A DNA stretch of 64,000 bases from Chrysogorgia sp. JL179-B06 (GCA_035772405.1 JAYKKM010000144.1:310001-374000), one strand, 5' to 3'. Shown: positions 47,935 to 59,727, counted from the first letter of the stretch. Translations and numbers: made by a program. Notes: a model not told the origin generated them from the letters alone.

Positions 47935-48335
47935 AGGATAAAAACTTTAAAACTTTATTAAACATCAACGTTTCGGGGCAAGCCCCTTTGTCAAGATATG
48001 AGTACACAAATTCTTGAAGCGCTAATATATACTCTACGATCTAATTAAAAATGCACCTATTTTACAAAAAATCCCTAATATTAAGTCCCCGAGGTATAAA
48101 TGAATCTAACTTGTACATGTATGCCCAGAATCCCTCCCTTGTTGTCGGATCATTTACATTTGTTTTGTCAATTATTTTAATTTTAACATCTTCCAATCCA
48201 TTATGTCCACTTTCAAAAAAATGTGCATACAAATGCTCACCTGCTATTCCCCTACAACCCTTGCCGAAAAAAAAAATATATATATATACAAACCTTTTGT
48301 GAGAAATGGATCCCTGCCGCGGCGAGATTATCACC
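47935..48335 (-). mobile_element. Penelope-like element fragment
   Basis: The minus strand encodes the end of a GIY-YIG-type endonuclease (YAHFFESGHNGLEDVKI, then REGFWAYMYKLDSFIPRGLN). This is followed downstream on that strand by TTGACAAAGGGGCTTGCCCCGAAAC, written here in two parts as TTGACAAAGGGG and CTTGCCCCGAAAC. That sequence resembles the hammerhead ribozyme core found in Penelope-like elements (a GGGGC/GCCCC stem closed by a loop, then GAAAC), although the CTGANGA box is altered. The rest of the element is missing. Confidence 0.7.
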
Positions 48336-48714
48336 TGGAAAATAGCATCCGTTGTGAAAGAGGTCTATTCCAAACACGGAAACCATCAGGTATTTATTTA
48401 ATATATTCTATAGATGTGTTGATTATTTGTATCAGTATAATTTATATAAGTATAAATTATTGTTGGTATATGAGTCACAACATTCGACTTTAATATTAGT
48501 CATATACTGACGCCGTGCAGCATCTGTTCCAACTCTTTCGTCCATCTCTGTAGTCTGTAATTGCTCATTAATCGTAGCCCGCAAATGTGCGTCATTTGTC
48601 AATTGTTTGAGGCGATGACTCGTTTGTTGAGATCGCAACATTAAATAAAATGTTCGTAAATAGTGTCGCAGGTTGTGTCGCAACACCATAGTTCTTCACT
48701 AAAAAAAATGGAAA

Positions 48715-48835
48715 AGGAGAATCATCATCATCATCATCATCATAAGCTTTATTTAAAATCAAAATAAATATAACACGGTATCCCTTCATTATTAACAATG
48801 CTCTTCCAGGGAGCCGTGTTAAGTCAAGAGAATAA
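48715..48835 (-). mobile_element. LINE 3'-end fragment, antisense
   Basis: An ATC trinucleotide run is followed by AAGCTTTATTTAAAATCAAAA and CTCTTCCAGGGAGCCGTG. Read on the minus strand this looks like a LINE 3' end with its ATG/ATGATG-type tail. Confidence 0.4.
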
Positions 48836-49082
48836 AAAAAATAACATTACAAAAAAACCTAAACTACTTCATAAATGTAAAATTTAAAACAATATTTACA
48901 AGAGAGTTTTGTCTGAATTTAGTCTGAATTTTACCAAGTTTTGTCAGTGTTTTTTTTCGGCGTGGTTTTTATCATGTGGGTTTTTTGTTAGTATCTCGAT
49001 ATACATGTATGTAACTACGTGCATGCAGTTAACAATTATTGGACAAGGTTGGCCATGATATCAAAAGAAATAACGTCAGAAG

Positions 49083-50678
49083 ATGGCGGCTAGTCATGAA
49101 AATTCGAGCTCTGAAAATTATCAAAATTCACAAATAATAAACGATTCTTCAGGTTCCAAAAAGTCAAAATCTTCTTTCCTATACCTCTTGGAAGACAATT
49201 TGTTTTGGAAGGGTGACTTAATGTCACTTAAGGAGTTTATCGAAGCTGATTTACAAATGAGTGGAAGATGGTCATCGCCACGCGGTGAAACGACTCAATT
49301 TAGCAACCCCAATTTTTGTATAAAATGGCTTGGTCCGACTGATGAAAAGTTAACGATAGTAAAAGACAACGATGAAAACCACCTCTACATCACTCTGAAC
49401 AGCTACGCAACTCTACCGAAGTCAATAAACGAAATTCAGAGTTCAAATATCGAACACATGGCATGTGTTGTTGTTGTAGACGAAGCCGTCAAAACCGAAG
49501 ACGAAAACAAAGACGATCAATGTAGACAATACAGAGAGGAAATAGAAAAAATTCTCATTCTGGTCAAAGAAATCCAAAAGAAACAAGACGAAAATCAGCG
49601 AAACAACGAGTCCAGAGCAGCGAAAACCGACGCAGAGATGAAATCCCTTGTTGAACAAAATAACAAAATGGCGGCAGAAATTCAATCGTTGAAGGCAAAT
49701 AATGAAGAAATGACAAATGAAAATGCAATTATCAGATCTGCTCTTGATATCAAGCAAGGCGAATGGACCAAAGTCGAGCACACAAAATCAGGAAATAGAA
49801 AAGGAACTGAGCCTGCTTTTAACGAGAAAGCACCAAGAAACCAAAACAGATTTCAAGCACTTCCTGACGAAAATATAGATGTTGACGACAGTGGTGTTAT
49901 AAACGCACAAATAACTGACTATCGTGCAAACCAACAAACAAAATTTAAAAATACAAAAGCCAGTAGAAGCAATCCCGGACAACCAAAAGCGACCAAGGAA
50001 AAGATCAACTCAAAAGCCAATGAAAACCCAAAAATATCCTCCACCAAGCCATCCAGAGTAAACATTGATCTGGTCATAGGCGACTCGATGGTCAAGAATA
50101 TTGACAGCCAAAAGCTGGAAAGAGCCGCAAAACGAAAAACTGTTTGCCAATCTTACAGTGGAGCAACTGTCGAACAGATCCACCAGAAAATCGATGAGTG
50201 TATTTCGAACAAAGACAACAACACCTATCAAAGAATTGTAACTCATGTTGGAACCAACGATCTGGCTCGCGAAAATCCTGATGAAGTCGCCAAAAAAATG
50301 GAAGCACTTATTATTAAAATCAAAACCCACGCCAATGAAGTCGCCGTTTCCAGTGTAATACGTAGGTATGACAACAAAGTTAAGGCAAGCACTATTACCC
50401 ATTACAATAATTTATTGCATGAATTATGCACCAAGCATAATATTACATATATAGACAACGATAGTATAGATAGATCTATGTTAAATGGATCAAACCTCCA
50501 TCTAAACAAACATGGGGACAGATCTTTAGGAGGTGCATTTTGCACATTCCTGAAACCAAATCAGATCACCACTCCACCTACTAGCTATCACAAAGATAAT
50601 TTTTTATGGGAACAGAGGAGAGACTGGACAATGTACTTAAAGTATGTAAAACAGGTATTGAATCATTACATTCATTAG
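49083..50678 (+). CDS. LINE ORF1 with coiled coil and SGNH/GDSL esterase-like domain
   Basis: A 531-aa protein. Residues 1-150 are unassigned. About 150-225 is a coiled coil (EIEKILILVKEIQKKQDENQ and following). About 235-325 is a basic, low-complexity linker. About 330-515 is an SGNH-hydrolase-like domain with block I (IGDSM), block III (GTNDL) and the block V-type segment NGSNLHLNKHG. Esterase-bearing ORF1 proteins are known in the CR1 and related clades and act in ribonucleoprotein formation. The frame is intact and overlaps ORF2 by 73 bases. Confidence 0.85.
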   Translation: MAASHENSSSENYQNSQIINDSSGSKKSKSSFLYLLEDNLFWKGDLMSLKEFIEADLQMSGRWSSPRGETTQFSNPNFCIKWLGPTDEKLTIVKDNDENHLYITLNSYATLPKSINEIQSSNIEHMACVVVVDEAVKTEDENKDDQCRQYREEIEKILILVKEIQKKQDENQRNNESRAAKTDAEMKSLVEQNNKMAAEIQSLKANNEEMTNENAIIRSALDIKQGEWTKVEHTKSGNRKGTEPAFNEKAPRNQNRFQALPDENIDVDDSGVINAQITDYRANQQTKFKNTKASRSNPGQPKATKEKINSKANENPKISSTKPSRVNIDLVIGDSMVKNIDSQKLERAAKRKTVCQSYSGATVEQIHQKIDECISNKDNNTYQRIVTHVGTNDLARENPDEVAKKMEALIIKIKTHANEVAVSSVIRRYDNKVKASTITHYNNLLHELCTKHNITYIDNDSIDRSMLNGSNLHLNKHGDRSLGGAFCTFLKPNQITTPPTSYHKDNFLWEQRRDWTMYLKYVKQVLNHYIH

Positions 50679-53633
50679 ATTGTAATGATTTGAAAACTGA
50701 AAATGTGAGCAGTAGTACTACTAAACTAACAAATAACCATGAGGCCCCCAAAAAGGACACGAGTAGTGATTTGTTCTTAACTTTAAATTCAATACCAAAA
50801 AAACGAGGTTTTAAAATGGCTTTTCTTAACATTGTTAGTTTAACTAAGAAATTAGATGAAATGAGATTTTCAATGTCAAACAAACACATTGATTTATTAG
50901 GTCTTAGTGAAACCAGATTAAATGAAACCATAACTGATAACTTCATTGATTTGGATGGTTATGATATTGTTAGAAACGACCGTAATAGAAATGGCGGCGG
51001 CGTTTGTATTTACCTACGTAGTTCTATTAAGTACAAAATTAGATCAGATCTAATTCCTCCTGAATTAGAGGCTGTTTGTTTAGAAATTAACAAACCACAT
51101 AGTCGACCATTTCTTGTTACTACGGTCTATAGACCACCAAACACACCATCTGAATTTTTTGATATATTTGAAAATTTAATCAAATCTATGGATGATGAGG
51201 ACAAGGAGATTTATATTCTTGGCGATTTAAATTGTGACATGTTAAAAGCAGTTTCTGATGCGCCAACCAAAAAATTAAAATCATTACTTGAGGTATACCA
51301 GTTGTCTCAACTGATTGATGAACCTACTCGAATAACCATGACAACGTCTACTCTTATTGACCACATAATTACAAATAAACCAGAGAAAATCTCTGATTCC
51401 GGTGTTATCCATACAGGAATCAGCGACCATAGTTTGGTGTTTGGAATTCGGAAAATATATGTTACTCAAAAAAAAACAGGAAAATATTGTTGAGATTAGG
51501 AACATGAAAAATTTTGATAATCAAAAATTTATTGATGATTTACTAAATCAACATTGGGAATATGTTTACTTTTTTGGCGATGATCCAGATAATATGTGGG
51601 AAATTTGGAAACAATTATTCTTTGAAATTTTAGATAAACATGCACCACTTCAACAAAAAAAAGTAAAATCAAATAAACTCCCTTGGGTTACAAGCAATGT
51701 TAAATTACTTATAAACACAAGAGATAAATTAAAAAGAAAAGCCATTATTACAAACCTTGAAATGGATTGGATAAATTATAAAAACGCCAGAAACAAAGCA
51801 AATATAGAATTAAGAAATGCCAAAAAAGAGTATTACTCCGAGCGAATTGCTGGTCAAAAGTTCAATCCTAAAGAGGCTTGGAAAACAATAAATAGTTTAC
51901 TAGGCCGGAAAAATAAACCAACAATAGTAAATGAACTTACTATAAATGGTAATAAACTAACAAATACTAAAGACATTGCAGATGGCTTTAACAAATTCTT
52001 TACTGAAATAGGCCCTGATTTAGCTAGCAAAATTAATACTTCAAATCACAACTTTCAGGACTATGTTAAGAGTTCAGAGTCAGAATTCAATGTATTCAAG
52101 CCAATAACAACCGACATACTTTATCAACTACTTCATGGCCTTTGCAGTGCTAAAGCTACTGGCATTGATAAAATTTCTAATAAAATTCTTAAGATTGCGG
52201 CACCAATTATTTCGGATTCATTAACATTCATATTTAATCAGGCTATTACACTATGTTCATTTCCAAATGAATGGAAAATAGCTAGAGTAACACCACTTTA
52301 TAAAAGCGGTCATCGAAATTCGCCTGGGAACTACAGGCCCATTTCAGTTCTGCCAGCTATAAGTAAAATTATGGAACGCATTCTCTATAATCAATTATAT
52401 GACTACTTGACAGAAAATGAGCTACTTTCGGAACACCAGTTTGGTTTTCGTAAGTTTCATTCTACTTCAACTGCATTACTAGACTGTACAAACAGCTGGT
52501 ATATTAATATGGACAAAAAACTGTTTAATTTAGTAGTATTCATAGACCTAAAAAAGGCTTTCGATACAGTCGACCACCAAATTTTACTAAAAAAATTAGA
52601 ATTATATGGAATCAAAGGTAAAGCACTTTCCCTATTAAAATCTTATTTAGAAGAACGTAGCCAAAAATGTCAAATTAATGGCACTGTTTCATCCGGGCGG
52701 AAAATTAAATGTGGTGTTCCCCAAGGCTCGATCTTGGGGCCACTATTCTTTTTATTATACATAAACGATTTAGCTGAATGCCTGAATGAAACTAAACCAC
52801 GATTATTTGCTGATGACACAAATCTAACAGCCTCTGGTGAGACAATAAATGATGTCGAGATTGCGATGAATTCTGACTTAGAAAATCTAAGGAAATGGTT
52901 AATAGCTAATAAACTTAGTCTGAATGTAGCAAAAACTGAATTTATGTTAATCGGTTCAAAACAAATGATAAACAATGTCGAACAACCAAATATCAGTATA
53001 GAAAATAACTCAATTAAACAAGTATTTGAAAGCAAAGCGCTAGGAGTAACTGTTGACCAGCATTTGTCATGGAAAAATAATACTGGGCATATCTGTAAGA
53101 AAATCACATCCGGGTTAGGTGCTCTCCGACATGCACGAGAATTTGTTGACAAAGAAACTCTTCTTTCCATATACAATGCCCTTGTTAAACCATACTTCAC
53201 CTATTGTTGTGAAGTATGGGATGTATTTGGTGCAACTCAATCAACACGTTTGCAGAAACTCCATAACAGAGCTGCTAGAATTATAGGAAATATGAGCAAT
53301 GATGTAGACCACAAAATTGCATTAAATGCACTAGGGTGGCAGCCTCTTCAAATTCAAAGAAAAAAATCAAAAGCTAAAATCATGTTCAAAGTTTTAAATA
53401 ACATGGGACCAAAGGGTCTAACAAAATATTTTACTCAAAAAAAAGAAAAATCAGATTACAATCTTCGGAATATCTCAAATGCTGTTTGTTTGCCAAAACC
53501 GCGAACAAATAACATGAAAAAGAGTTTCATATATGATGGGGCATCTATATGGAACTCTTTGCCCACAGAAATTAGAGAGAGCAAGACACTGTCGCACTTC
53601 AAAAATAAAATCGCTACTCATACCTTTGAATAA
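50606..53633 (+). pseudogene. LINE ORF2: APE-type endonuclease and reverse transcriptase, frameshifted
   Basis: The first part (50606-51493) is an apurinic endonuclease-like domain with NIVSLTKKLDEM, GLSETRL, YRPPN, LGDLNCD and SDHSLV. The second part, in another frame to 53633, is reverse transcriptase with NYRPISVLPAISKIMER, QFGFRKFHSTSTAL, FIDLKKAFDTVDH, GVPQGSILGPLFFLLYINDL and the FADDTN catalytic motif, plus the usual C-terminal region. The two frames meet at a run of nine A near 51468-51476, so a single-base slip explains the break. No other damage was noticed. Confidence 0.88.
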
Positions 53634-53737
53634 GCTTTATGTAAATAATAATAACCATGTAAATATAGAAACCTTTAAATAGACTTGACATTTAGTCTTA
53701 CTATATATATATATAAATTATCTGTTGTTCATTACTT

Positions 53738-54060
53738 AGTGTGAACTCTGCTGACCTATATATAACTGTGAATGTTTAAAACTGTTATGTGTGGGTCAGT
53801 GGAGCGTGCCCATTACTTTTTATTACACCATGTAAATGTGTTCTTTGCTTAGTGGGCACTCCACTGACCTATATAACTGTGAATGTTTAAAACTGTTATG
53901 TGTGGGTCAGTGGAGCATGCCCATTACTTACTTTTTATTGTAGCGTGTAAATGTATTAATTACTTAGTGTGAACTCCGCTGACCTATGTATAACCCGAGT
54001 CATGCGAGTGGCCGGTTATATAGCTGTTATATGTGGGTCAGTGGAACACGCCCATCGTGG
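53738..54060 (+). repeat. Tandem repeats in the LINE 3' untranslated region
   Basis: Three imperfect copies of about 110 bp, each with CTGACCTATATATAACTGTG at the start and GTGGGTCAGTGGA further on. TGACCTATA and GTGGGTCA could pair as a short hairpin in each unit. Confidence 0.8.
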
Positions 54061-54821
54061 AAATCAGCTTTTGTTGACGTTGTCAGCGTGTTTAAATAAA
54101 ATTATCTATCTATCTATCTATTGTGTTATCTGCCGTAGGCTGAGACGGATAATACAAACCAAAGGCCTTGCTAATTCTCGATATCATGCGAAGACCGAGT
54201 CCAATAATTGTTTTATTTTATATTTAATTTGAGTAATCTATATATCACAGAATAAAATAACTAACCTCGCGACGCACATATTCATTCGCAATTTCGCAAA
54301 TCGAACTGGAGGATAACAAACAACCCGACGTTTTACAATGTCAAGAACCATTCAACATGGAAATACAATATAAACACATAAACCTTAGTTCTAAAGTCTC
54401 ATAAAAGAGTTCGAGTCCCCTAAAGAGTCGTAGTTTATACTTGCCATGTTTATTTTCAGTCGCCAATGACTAAACAACATAGTAAAAAACATACAAAACA
54501 ACGTTTTATAATGTCAAGAAAGTTTCACTGGAAAAATAAAGCTGATTGTTTTTTATTAATCGTGAGCGGAATCCGATAATCAATTTTAAAAGTCGTTGGG
54601 ACACCTGAGATTTTCTAACATATACTTGATATACATCATTTATTTGACAATGGGGCTACTTTCCCTCCCCTCCCTTTACAATGTTGTCTGGTGAAACAAG
54701 TTATCATTTCGACGAAATTCGCTGTGTACAACATTGAACAGGGGCGCGGGGGAATCACAAAAAGGGGGAAATGAGTCATAAATCTAGCGATTGTCCCAAC
54801 ACTTTTGAAAATGATTGTAGG

Positions 54822-54966
54822 TATTCCTGCAATTTGATTGGCTGCCTGAGCGGGCGGTTTTTGCGATATCTGACTACGGTCACGGAATCCTAGGCATTCC
54901 TGCAATTTGATTGGCTGCCTAAGAGGGAGGTTTTTTGCGATATCTGACTACGGTCACGGAATCCTA
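54822..54966. repeat. Direct tandem duplication of about 73 bp (intron 3)
   Basis: Two adjacent copies of a unit containing ATTCCTGCAATTTGATTGGC and GATATCTGACTACGGTCACG, differing at a few bases. Confidence 0.85.
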
Positions 54967-55354
54967 AATGCTAAAATTTTTATCGTGATTTTTGCTTCAT
55001 TATTAACTGGAAAATGGAAAACTAATATAGAATTTGATTCAACTAAGCTGGAAATAACCATATTATACAAAAACTTTTTTTTTGAGGGCAAATATTTCTC
55101 ATATTTATTTTTGTATTATATAAGGTAAATATGTGATAATTACTTTCGAAGGGTTTTCACAATTTGTTTTTCGTTGTATTACCGCCGGCATCTTTATTTT
55201 TGAGAGACTTTGATGACCAAGCTATTGCGCGTACGTCAATAAAGTATCGTATTGGCACGAATACCTTGACCTGTTGTTATTTTTTAAGGCTTTTAATGGT
55301 CTTGTTTATCGCAGACACATTAACTAAGGTGAAAGGAAAAGTCTGTAGCAAAAA

Positions 55355-55735
55355 TCAACAACAACAAGTGAGGGATTTCTCGAGGCGACGTGCGAAGTTA
55401 CATTTTAGGCAAATGGATTTCCACGTACGTGGGTCGTCCTGGTTATAGATGGAGTAAAGAGCGTCATAGTAGTATTCAAGTAGGGTTTTCTTAAATGAAC
55501 TAAATTTGAGTGTTTTTAATCTTAAAAAGTCCGGTAATGCGTTCCAAGTTCTAGTTACTCTGACAATGAAGGATCGTTGATAAGTTACTGTTCTACATTG
55601 ATGAGGAACAAAACTTATTACACTTGGGTTGCTGGCTGCTCTAGTTTGCCGTACAGGTAATTTTACTGCTGGTAACGTTTCTTGCTTATTTGATGTGAAT
55701 ATAACCTCAATTTTTTTAATTTTACACGGGGCCAC
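55355..55735 (-). mobile_element. LINE C-terminal fragment, antisense (intron 3)
   Basis: A 126-aa minus-strand frame with RSFIVRVTRTWNALPDFLRL, FKKTLLEYYYDAL and DDPRTWKSICLKCN. This is the typical end of a LINE reverse transcriptase. No catalytic motifs are present. Confidence 0.65.
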
Positions 55736-55898
55736 AGTAATTGGCGTAAGCTGTAGTGGTATCCCTGCCAGACTTATATTTTATATGTTAATTTACCAAT
55801 CGAAATAAATAAATAAATAAGCGACGGACAATAGACAGCTATCAACCAATCAAAATCGAGATAAAAATGCAAAATAATACTGTATGCCAGTTATGTAG

Positions 55899-56054
<156 letters not shown>

Positions 56055-56513
56055 TAGTGTTTTTCACATTTCCAGTCAGCTATACCAACACCATCAGGAC
56101 GCGGTAAGCACTAAAGGCCATACCATGAATCACCTTGAGCTTGCAATCTTAGTATAATGTTAGCGGTTTTTGTACTTAACATTATTTAAGATCATATACG
56201 ACTAGGACAGCAGGCTCAACAGAAAGCAAAATAAAAATGTATTTAAAGTCGTAAACGACCGGTCATCTAAACACTATTACGGACTGCTGGTCATATATTT
56301 CAAAACTGTGATATAGTCACGACGTAAATAATTTCACTGAACAAGGCAAAAGCTTCAAAACGTCCACAACTCACGAGATGTTTCCATTTTTGAACAGTAT
56401 GCTTGCTTCGTTTTAATACTGACTTCGCATATTCTTTGCATACTGTATCATGATAATATTACGCGACCTCAGGCTCAAGCCTCAAGATGATTCGCGGTAT
56501 GGCCCTTAGTTCT

Positions 56514-57040
56514 TACGTCATGACCAACACAACAACCATGACCAACGCAACAACCATGACCACCATGACCAACATAACAACCATGACCATCATGACCAAC
56601 ATAATAACCATGACAACATGACCAACATAACAACCATGACCAACGCAACAACCATGACCAACGCAACAACCATGACCACCATGACCAACATAACCATGAC
56701 CAACACAACAACCATGACCACCATGACCAACCCAACAACCATGACCATCATGACCAACATAACAACCATGACCACTATGACCACTATGACCAACATAACA
56801 ACCATGACCATCATGACCAACACAACAACCATGACCACCATGACCAACGCAGCAACCACGACCACCATGACCACCATGACCAACATAACAACCATGACCA
56901 CCATGACCAACATAACAACCATGACCACCATGACCAACATAACCATGACCAACACAACAACCATGACCAACATGACCATCATGACCAACGCAACAACCAT
57001 GACCACCATGACTACCATGACTTTGATCACAATCACCACA
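56514..57040. repeat. Minisatellite of ACCATGACC/AACAACCATGACC units
   Basis: About 520 bp of degenerate 9-, 15- and 18-bp combinations of CATGACC, ACCATGACC and AACATAACA. Several frames on both strands remain open (Met-Thr-Asn repeats on plus, Gly-His-rich on minus), a by-product of the repeat period being a multiple of three. Confidence 0.9.
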
Positions 57041-57204
57041 TATGATCACTATCACCATTATGTATTATATTGCTGTACATGTCTAATATTAAGTTAGGCT
57101 GGAGTTGAATGTGAGATTTATTGTACCTGCGTTGCGGCATCACTGCCCCTGTTGTGTTCTCCTGTTCTTAGTAATCTAAAATCATTTTGCAATATTATTT
57201 TCAG

Positions 57205-57284
57205 TGTGGCTTGACACCAGAACGTCATCAACTGTTGAAACGTTCAAGAAAAATGTCACGGAGGATGAGTTAGAAGTTGTTCGT
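57205..57284 (+). CDS. GK: Glycerol kinase, exon 5
   Basis: Encodes VWLDTRTSSTVETFKKNVTE and DELEVVR. VWLD-R-T is family-typical. Acceptor TATTTTCAG; donor CGT|GTAAGT, phase 0. Confidence 0.93.
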
Positions 57285-57309
57285 GTAAGTAGCAGGGAAA
57301 CTTGTTTAC

Positions 57310-57431
57310 GGAAGCACGGATGGCGCGTGCTGTTAGGGCACTGCCACTCACCGCTAAGTCAAGCCCGGTCGGACGAAGTTAGTACTTGCAGGATGGGTGA
57401 CCATCTGGGAATAACTTCGTGTTGATAGCTT
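57310..57431 (+). repeat. 5S rRNA-derived SINE head
   Basis: CGCTAAGTCAAGCCCGGTCG, then GTTAGTACTTGCAGGATGGG, then GACCATCTGGGAATA, run in 5S rRNA order and cover its internal promoter and 3' half with changes and a small insertion. It is followed by non-5S sequence containing a CCTCCGGGGTTTCC-type motif and ends among AT repeats, as in SINE3-like elements. A 5S pseudogene is the alternative. Confidence 0.7.
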
Positions 57432-57760
57432 GGAACTCATGTGAGTAGAGTTATTAATTATTAGTTGATCTTGCCCGTGCTTCGAGGGTTTTCCTCCGGG
57501 GTTTCCTGTTTTCCTCCCTCAGTAAAATCAACCCTTAGATCTTAGCTGTGCTCCGTGGTCAGACATGGGTCGTATGGTGGCAGCCTGCGGCGCCTTTGAC
57601 ATACCTTCAACTCGACCACGTATATATATATATATATATATATAGTACAATATCTACAGACACGTGTTTCGCTGTTCCACAGCTCATCAGTGTAGCTTGG
57701 TACAATCTAGATATGGGCATGAGAACTAATTATACATAAACGATATATATATATATATTT

Positions 57761-58170
57761 ATTTTAACAAATATATTCCATTTTGCCGTTGTCTGTTCGG
57801 TTATAGATGCACAGATGACGTCAGAACGTGGTAACAACAAGAAAGTGGCCCATGAGACGATTGTCGAGTATCCTACCAATAGCACTTATACGATCAGTAT
57901 AAACAAACGAGAAGAAAATAAAACATATGTTATACTATATGAATACGAACGAAAAGGAGTTGTCTTCTGGTTATAGACGTTCTAAAATATCTACTATCAA
58001 AGGCACAAGAACCCGTCATGTTGTAACGCTGAACCCCAACAAAGCCAATCCAGGGGAGAGGAGCTATACGTCGACATCCCAACGGGTCACTGATGTTCTT
58101 ACCACGTTCTGACGTCGTCTGCATCTATAACTGAATAGACAACAAAAAATAGAATCTATTTGTTTTATAC
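57761..58170. mobile_element. Short TIR-bounded element carrying a Polinton capsid relic
   Basis: About 75-bp imperfect inverted repeats flank the segment. The left arm includes TTATAGATGCACAGATGACG then TCAGAACGTGGTAA. The right arm includes TTACCACGTTCTGACGTCGT then CTGCATCTATAA. Between them lies the 5' end of a capsid-type gene (57939). It looks like a deletion derivative of a larger element; the target duplication was not identified. Confidence 0.65.
57939..58095 (+). pseudogene. Relic of a Polinton major capsid gene, 5' end
   Basis: It encodes LSSGYRRSKISTIKGTRTRH then VVTLNPNKANPGE, matching the first 40 or so residues of the protein at 28436 (FRRATMGVIKG, HVITLNPNKVNPGEEL). One frame change near 58058 separates it from an EELYVDIP continuation. 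The leader ACATATGTTATACTATATG also resembles that of the gene at 28436. The sequence has diverged too much to come from elements A or B. Confidence 0.8.
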
Positions 58171-58397
58171 AATCAAAAACAACCCCAAAGGTTTATCAAA
58201 GCTGTTGGGCATCAGAAAAGAAAAACACAACTGCTGACGTGATTTGACGCCATCCATGTATCTGTCCTTTAATAGATCATGTGCAAGAACCAATGAAAAT
58301 GCGTATATAAATCACGTGATTGTATAAATATAATTGGAATTACTTTCGTTATATCCTCGATAGTGATTGAATATGTTATTTTTAATTTTTCTATTAG

Positions 58398-58613
<216 letters not shown>

Positions 58614-58859
58614 TGACAATGTTGAACTAAGAGCAATAAGTGAAATTATATTCTCTCTCCTCCGCAGAGACTTTTCTTTTTTTACTAATTCGTGGAAGCG
58701 AGGGAGGCGCGACAGGGAAGGCGCGGGCTATCGCGCGCCGGACGAAGGCGGCGGGCAAAATATTGATGTTATTAGATTTGGATTTATAATAAGTTATTAC
58801 AACGAGTACTCTTAATTTTTATATTTTAATTGCTATTTGCTGCATAGCGAACTAACACG

Positions 58860-59140
58860 CGCTGATTGGCTGAAATCCGTGTTTCTATAACTCGATAGAA
58901 AATATGGATTTTCCCCGCCATTTTTATAAAATGACAAACAGCTAAAATGTCGATAATAGGAGAATGTATATTTTCATCATTCCGTGTTCCCATACATGTA
59001 CGTTATAGAATTCGAAATAGCGTGGAAACACTAGCCCTTCGGGCTCGCTCTCCCAAACTTCCACTCGTGTTTCTATAACTCTATGGAAACACGGAAAATG
59101 TTTTCTATTACTCTATTGGTGTACTACACACTATTTCGGT
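58860..59140. repeat. Inverted-repeat MITE-like sequence (intron 6)
   Basis: CCGTGTTTCTATAACTCGAT is followed by related and inverted copies (CTCGTGTTTCTATAACTC; GAAACACGG). Confidence 0.45.
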
Positions 59141-59355
59141 AGTACACCACGACCAAATGCTTTTCATTGAGTGGTTACTTACGGTGTTAAATCATCTTTT
59201 GAGTAGACAAAATACTTATGCCAAACAAACAACTATAGATCTCGGTATTAATGCTTTATGCATGTACTTTCAAATGTTTCTGTTCATGTGATATCAGAGA
59301 GTGGTGAAGGCTAAAACGGATGACTTAAAAGGACCTTCACATTTTTTAGAACTAC

Positions 59356-59431
59356 TAATCCTAACCCTAATCTCAATCCTAACCCTAATCATAACCTTGA
59401 TCCAAACCTTAAACCTAGCCCTAACCGTACC
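59356..59431. repeat. Degenerate telomere-like repeat (intron 6)
   Basis: Imperfect CCTAACCCTAAT/CTAACC units with interruptions (ATCCTAACCCTAATC). The complement resembles TTAGGG. Confidence 0.5.
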
Positions 59432-59593
59432 TATCCATAACCTATTGAAAAATAAAAACCAGAAAAAAACAGAAAGGTCCTTTTGAGTCATCCCTTTTAG
59501 CCTTCCCCCATTAGAGTTTGCGCCATATTGAGTTGTTGTTGCAACAGATATATATGATTTAACGCACTTTTAAACCTAACCATTGTAACTTAG

Positions 59594-59694
59594 AATCTCA
59601 TTGGTGGTGGATTACACATTACTGATGTAACAAATGCAAGTAGAACTATGCTCATGAATATCAAAACAATGACCTGGGATGAAAATTTGTGCAA
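59594..59694 (+). CDS. GK: Glycerol kinase, exon 7
   Basis: Encodes [20 protein letters not shown] and [24 protein letters not shown] is the family's most conserved block, including substrate-site residues. Acceptor AACTTAG; donor GCAA|GTAAGT, phase 2. Confidence 0.96.
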
Positions 59695-59727
59695 GTAAGT
59701 GAACAATTATAAGTAATACCATGACAT

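Larger units (their letters stand above)
49083..54121 (+). mobile_element. CR1/L2-like non-LTR retrotransposon, nearly complete
   Basis: It has ORF1, an overlapping ORF2 (endonuclease plus reverse transcriptase), a repetitive 3' untranslated region and a terminal TCTA microsatellite tail, in the order of a CR1/L2-type LINE. The 5' end was not defined. ORF2 has a homopolymer frameshift. It inserted in the sense orientation in GK intron 3. Confidence 0.9.

Noticed and set aside
56513..57058. A Gly/His-rich protein of about 180 aa on the minus strand
   Set aside because: The frame comes from a triplet-phased minisatellite, and equivalent open frames exist on both strands.
57927..58112. A short functional host gene
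   Set aside because: It matches only the first 40 or so residues of a Polinton capsid protein, shifts frame, then ends in an inverted repeat.
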